Shown here: positions 61,945 to 64,000 of the stretch, piece by piece
How the letters are laid out: each line of letters opens with the position of its first letter
Position numbering within the stretch: the first letter of the stretch is position 1
Source of the DNA: Pseudoips prasinana
Lineage: Eukaryota > Arthropoda > Insecta > Lepidoptera > Nolidae
Length of the DNA stretch: 64,000 nt
Assembly (NCBI GenBank): GCA_951640165.1
Contig: OX621264.1
Span: forward strand, 2,671,001 to 2,735,000
Reading direction: 5' to 3'
Position numbers and translations under genes: made by a program
The notes under the pieces: model-generated
The model's database searches: none
Told to the model about the DNA's origin: nothing
Seen by the model: the letters and a program-made list of their open reading frames with translations, nothing else

Positions 61945-62240
61945 GTTCCCTCCTCTTCCTAGCCAAATTTGGTAAGATCCTAACAATGCCGCTTTGGATA
62001 CTCGTTCTAATATAGAACTTACGGAAGTTCATGATAATCCTAGGTCTGTTAATAGGTTATAGAGGGATCTTGCTGGTATACCCCTCGCACCCACTTCCAC
62101 GGCACATAAATTAACGACAAAGCCGTTTCTGGTTAATTCATTTGATAAGTCGTAATACTTGTTTTTCTTGAACGCGTGATCTTTAGGGATGTTGGTTTTC
62201 CACGGTACGGTATGCTCTTTGACCACGACGCGTAAATACA
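61945..62240 (-). pseudogene. Fragment resembling the C-terminus of a retroelement polyprotein
   Basis: Open frame LRVVVKEHTVPWKTNIPKDH, KKNKYYDLSNELTRNGFVVN, LCAVEVGARGIPARSLYNLL, then a stop; a +1 frame continues RTSIQSGIVRILPNLARKRR. The pattern 'VKELTVPWE....A...K..KY..L..E....G......VEVG.RG....S....L..LG' resembles ends of retroelement polyproteins that carry a restriction-like endonuclease. It lies inside the hAT. Assignment uncertain. Confidence 0.4.
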
Positions 62241-62332
62241 TGAAAAAAAAGCGGGTAAAAAACGGGTAGGGGGTCGCGAAAGATTTCTTCATACTAAAGG
62301 GGCCGCGTCATGAAAAAGGTTGAAAAACACTG

Positions 62333-62405
62333 GTCTAGCGGTAGCGTCTCCAAATCAGATAATGCGGCACTGGGTTCAAATCTTGAGTCTCAAAATTAGC
62401 TATTG
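62333..62405 (+). mobile_element. tRNA-like head split by the hAT
   Basis: 60745-60771 (CTACCTCGTTGGTCTAGCG) plus 62341 onward (GTAGCGTCTCCAAATC, B box GGGTTCAAATC) rebuild one tRNA-like SINE head. Confidence 0.7.
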
Positions 62406-62469
62406 GTAGGTACTCGTAGATATATAATCCTTAAAAAAAATCTGTGATTGCATCTTTACCGGCGATGGT

Positions 62470-62545
62470 GAAAAGTGGGAAAGGTAGTCGCCTCGCTACC
62501 ACAAAGTTTTCGGGTTCGAACCCCACAAAATGCTTACCTTGGGTA
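62470..62545 (+). repeat. Another tRNA-like SINE head
   Basis: GGGAAAGGTAGTCGCCTCGC and B box GGGTTCGAACCCCAC. The body is not recognised. Confidence 0.45.
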
Positions 62546-62567
62546 GGTTTTAAATTATAAGTACGAC

Positions 62568-62748
62568 AATTGACAACTCTGACTTTTATTTAAACATAGT
62601 CCTAACAAAATTTGTGACTACCAATAAATAATTTATTGAAAACTTACTCTAATTTTAAAGTCGGTTAAAATTATTCAATGACGACGTGGTAGTTTCATCA
62701 TCATCATTAATAATCATTATTTTAATGTTATATCGAAGCGATAAGGAT
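62568..62748 (+). repeat. Local duplication, copy 1
   Basis: ACAACTCTGACTTTTATTTA to TTATATCGAAGCGATAAGGA; repeated at 63048-63187. Confidence 0.85.
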
Positions 62749-62789
62749 CACACTAATATTTGTCTTAGTGGGAATTTATAATAATATCT

Positions 62790-63043
62790 AATAATAATAA
62801 TATATAGGGACAATGACATACAGATCATCCTAGCCCCAAACTAAGCGAAGCTTGTACTATGGGTACCAGGCGACGATATACATACTTATATAGGTAGATA
62901 AATACTTAAATACATAGAAAACATCCATGACTCAGACACAAATATTTGTGCTCGTCACACAAATATTTGCACTTACCGGGATTCGAACCCAGCACCACCA
63001 GCTTCGTAGGCAGGAGCACTACCAACTAGGCTACGGTGACCGT
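62790..63043 (-). mobile_element. SINE-1, full length
   Basis: Minus-strand ACGGTCACCGTAGCCTAGTT, GGGTTCGAATCCCGG and the ATT-rich tail at 62775-62800. It lies between the two duplication copies. Confidence 0.88.
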
Positions 63044-63047
63044 CAAT

Positions 63048-63187
63048 TATGACAACTCTGAATTTTATTTAAACATAGTTCTAACAAAATTTATGACTAC
63101 CAATAAATACTATTGAATGACAACGTGATAGTTTCATCATCATCATTAATAATCATTATTTTAATGTTATATCGAAGCGATAAGGAT
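63048..63187 (+). repeat. Local duplication, copy 2
   Basis: Matches copy 1 but lacks about 45 bp (AATTTATTGAAAACTTACTC...). Confidence 0.85.
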
Positions 63188-63259
63188 TCGAAATCGATAC
63201 AGTTATCTACAGATACTTTTGAGTTAGTGAACACACTTCTGTTGTAATTTTACACTTGG

Positions 63260-63372
63260 ATCCTAGCTTGATTCGGGTTCTAATCCTGTCTGTGATTTTG
63301 GCATGTTAGTGCTAAACCCGAGGTCGTAGGTTCAATTCCCACCAATACAACTCTTTGGTTGTATTGGTGGCT
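63260..63372 (+). repeat. Worn SINE heads ending in a hairpin
   Basis: GGTCGTAGGTTCAATTCCC is a B-box region. It runs into a perfect hairpin, CCACCAATACAAC (63339-63351) and its inverse (63358-63370) with a 6-nt spacer. Confidence 0.6.
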
Positions 63373-63610
63373 CTCTTATTATAGAGATCTTGTAGCAACA
63401 AGGAACAACTTCCGTGCGTTTAAGCGCTTTTGCCATACCTACTATTGAAATCAAATATAACAGCTCACTTAGGACCCTTAAATTGATCCTTGGTGCTCTT
63501 GCAGCTGGCTTCTCTAGGAACAAATAGACAGAAGACAGATAAAAATTGTAAAAAACATATATTTTGGAGTATGTACCGTATATATATTCATATACCTACA
63601 TGTAGTAAAA
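63373..63610. other. Spacer
   Basis: 63480-63560 carries a short Hel-A-like scrap (ACAGACAG...AAAATTGTAAAAAACATATA). Nothing else. Confidence 0.3.
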
Positions 63611-63611
63611 G

Positions 63612-63670
63612 TCGGTTATTTCAATATTACAAACAGACACTTCAATTTTATTTATTTGTATAGATGTATA
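63612..63670 (-). repeat. Hel-D 5' end fragment
   Basis: The minus strand reads ATACAAATAAATAAAATTGA, AGTGTCTGTTTGTAATATTG, AAATAACCG, as at 15646. Confidence 0.6.
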
Positions 63671-63841
63671 GCTTGTTATGTAGCCGTGTCTATAAGCAAT
63701 GTAGTAGTTAAATATATGAGATGTTTATGGTTTGGGATCGAATGGCAGTTTATTATTATTGTACAAGTTGTCACATAAACAGAGGTGAAACTTAAGGGGC
63801 TTATTTTGCAAATGAAATTGCAAAATACACATTATAATATA

Positions 63842-63872
63842 CTAGCTGGCGCCCGCGACTTTGTCCGCGACA
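63842..63872 (-). repeat. Helitron 3' end fragment
   Basis: CTAG (63842-63845) followed by CTGGCGCCCGCGACTTTGTC and CGCG, a CTAG-plus-hairpin terminus in reverse. Confidence 0.6.
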
Positions 63873-63873
63873 A

Positions 63874-63982
63874 TTTTGAATGATGACCAATGTAACTACT
63901 TACATTGGTCATCATTCAAAATGAGGTTTTATTCAATTTATATTGCTTATTTTAAAACAAATAAGCAATATAAATTGAATAA
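63874..63982. repeat. Two back-to-back perfect hairpins
   Basis: Hairpin 1: arms 63874-63895 / 63900-63921 (22 bp, 4-nt spacer). Hairpin 2: arms 63929-63952 / 63959-63982 (24 bp, 6-nt spacer). Both arms match exactly. Confidence 0.9.
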
Positions 63983-64000
63983 AGCCTAACCTATAAATAA

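Larger units (their letters stand above)
60772..62332 (-). mobile_element. Degenerate hAT transposon, 1561 bp, perfect 8-bp target duplication
   Basis: Ends CAGTGTTTTTCAACCT... and ...AGGTTGAAAAACACTG are inverse, followed inward by the GGGTCGCGACCCC block typical of Charlie/ZBED-type hAT elements. GTCTAGCG is duplicated on both sides (60764-60771, 62333-62340). The interior contains transposase relics and a retroelement fragment; many stops and deletions. Confidence 0.85.

Overview
The window looks like nuclear DNA of a lepidopteran insect (moth or butterfly). It is visibly AT-rich and almost every recognisable feature is a transposable element or a relic of one. The mix is typical of Lepidoptera: short non-autonomous Helitrons ending in a GC hairpin plus CTAG(T), RTE-type LINE 3' ends with GAT-repeat tails, several tRNA-derived SINE families with good A and B boxes, a 5S-rRNA-derived SINE, fold-back MITEs and a mariner. 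I find no convincing host protein-coding gene; the window is best read as intergenic or intronic DNA. Species cannot be named from what is here.

Family names used below are local labels. Hel-A (~320 bp), Hel-B (~180 bp), Hel-C (~505 bp) and Hel-D (~300 bp) are Helitron families. RTE-a, RTE-b, RTE-c and RTE-d are RTE-like LINE 3' ends. LINE-e, -f, -g, -h, -i, -j and -k are other LINE 3' ends. SINE-1, SINE-2 and SINE-3 are tRNA-derived, 5S-SINE is 5S-rRNA-derived, and the two-headed element carries tRNA-like heads at both ends in inverted orientation.

Layout. 1-8.5 kb: LINE 3' ends, three Hel-A copies, SINEs, and a SINE caught between a perfect 13-bp target duplication with the empty site present at 7 kb. 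8.5-19 kb: Hel-A, -B, -C and -D copies alternating with unique AT-rich DNA. 19-27 kb: direct duplications, a MITE inside a SINE, 5S-SINE, a fold-back MITE and a block (110-bp flank plus Hel-A) that is repeated inverted from 13.4 kb. 28.1-29.4 kb: a complete mariner with an intact 339-residue DD34D transposase. 30-34.3 kb: nested MITEs, an RTE tail and a Tc1/mariner-superfamily element with 39-bp TIRs and a 5'-truncated transposase whose last two catalytic residues are 80 apart. 34.5-42 kb: mostly unique DNA with scattered relics. 42-50 kb: nested SINE/LINE/MITE clusters, a 177-bp tandem repeat and a perfect 109-bp-arm palindrome. 50-60 kb: sparse relics and AT-rich DNA. 60-64 kb: 5S-SINE, a degenerate hAT with a perfect 8-bp target duplication, a local duplication and two back-to-back hairpins at the right edge.

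The nested insertions give relative ages: mariner is younger than the RTE-b tail it entered, the DD80E element is younger than its host SINE-3, the hAT is younger than its host tRNA-like head, and RTE-a is younger than the fold-back MITE it split. No genes act together here. The only protein that looks intact is the mariner transposase. The most unusual signal is a set of near-perfect inverted duplications with spacers of 2-7 nt (one of 18 nt), several of them inside SINEs, which could be recent fold-back mutations or assembly artefacts. I did not find a new defence, metabolic or regulatory system.
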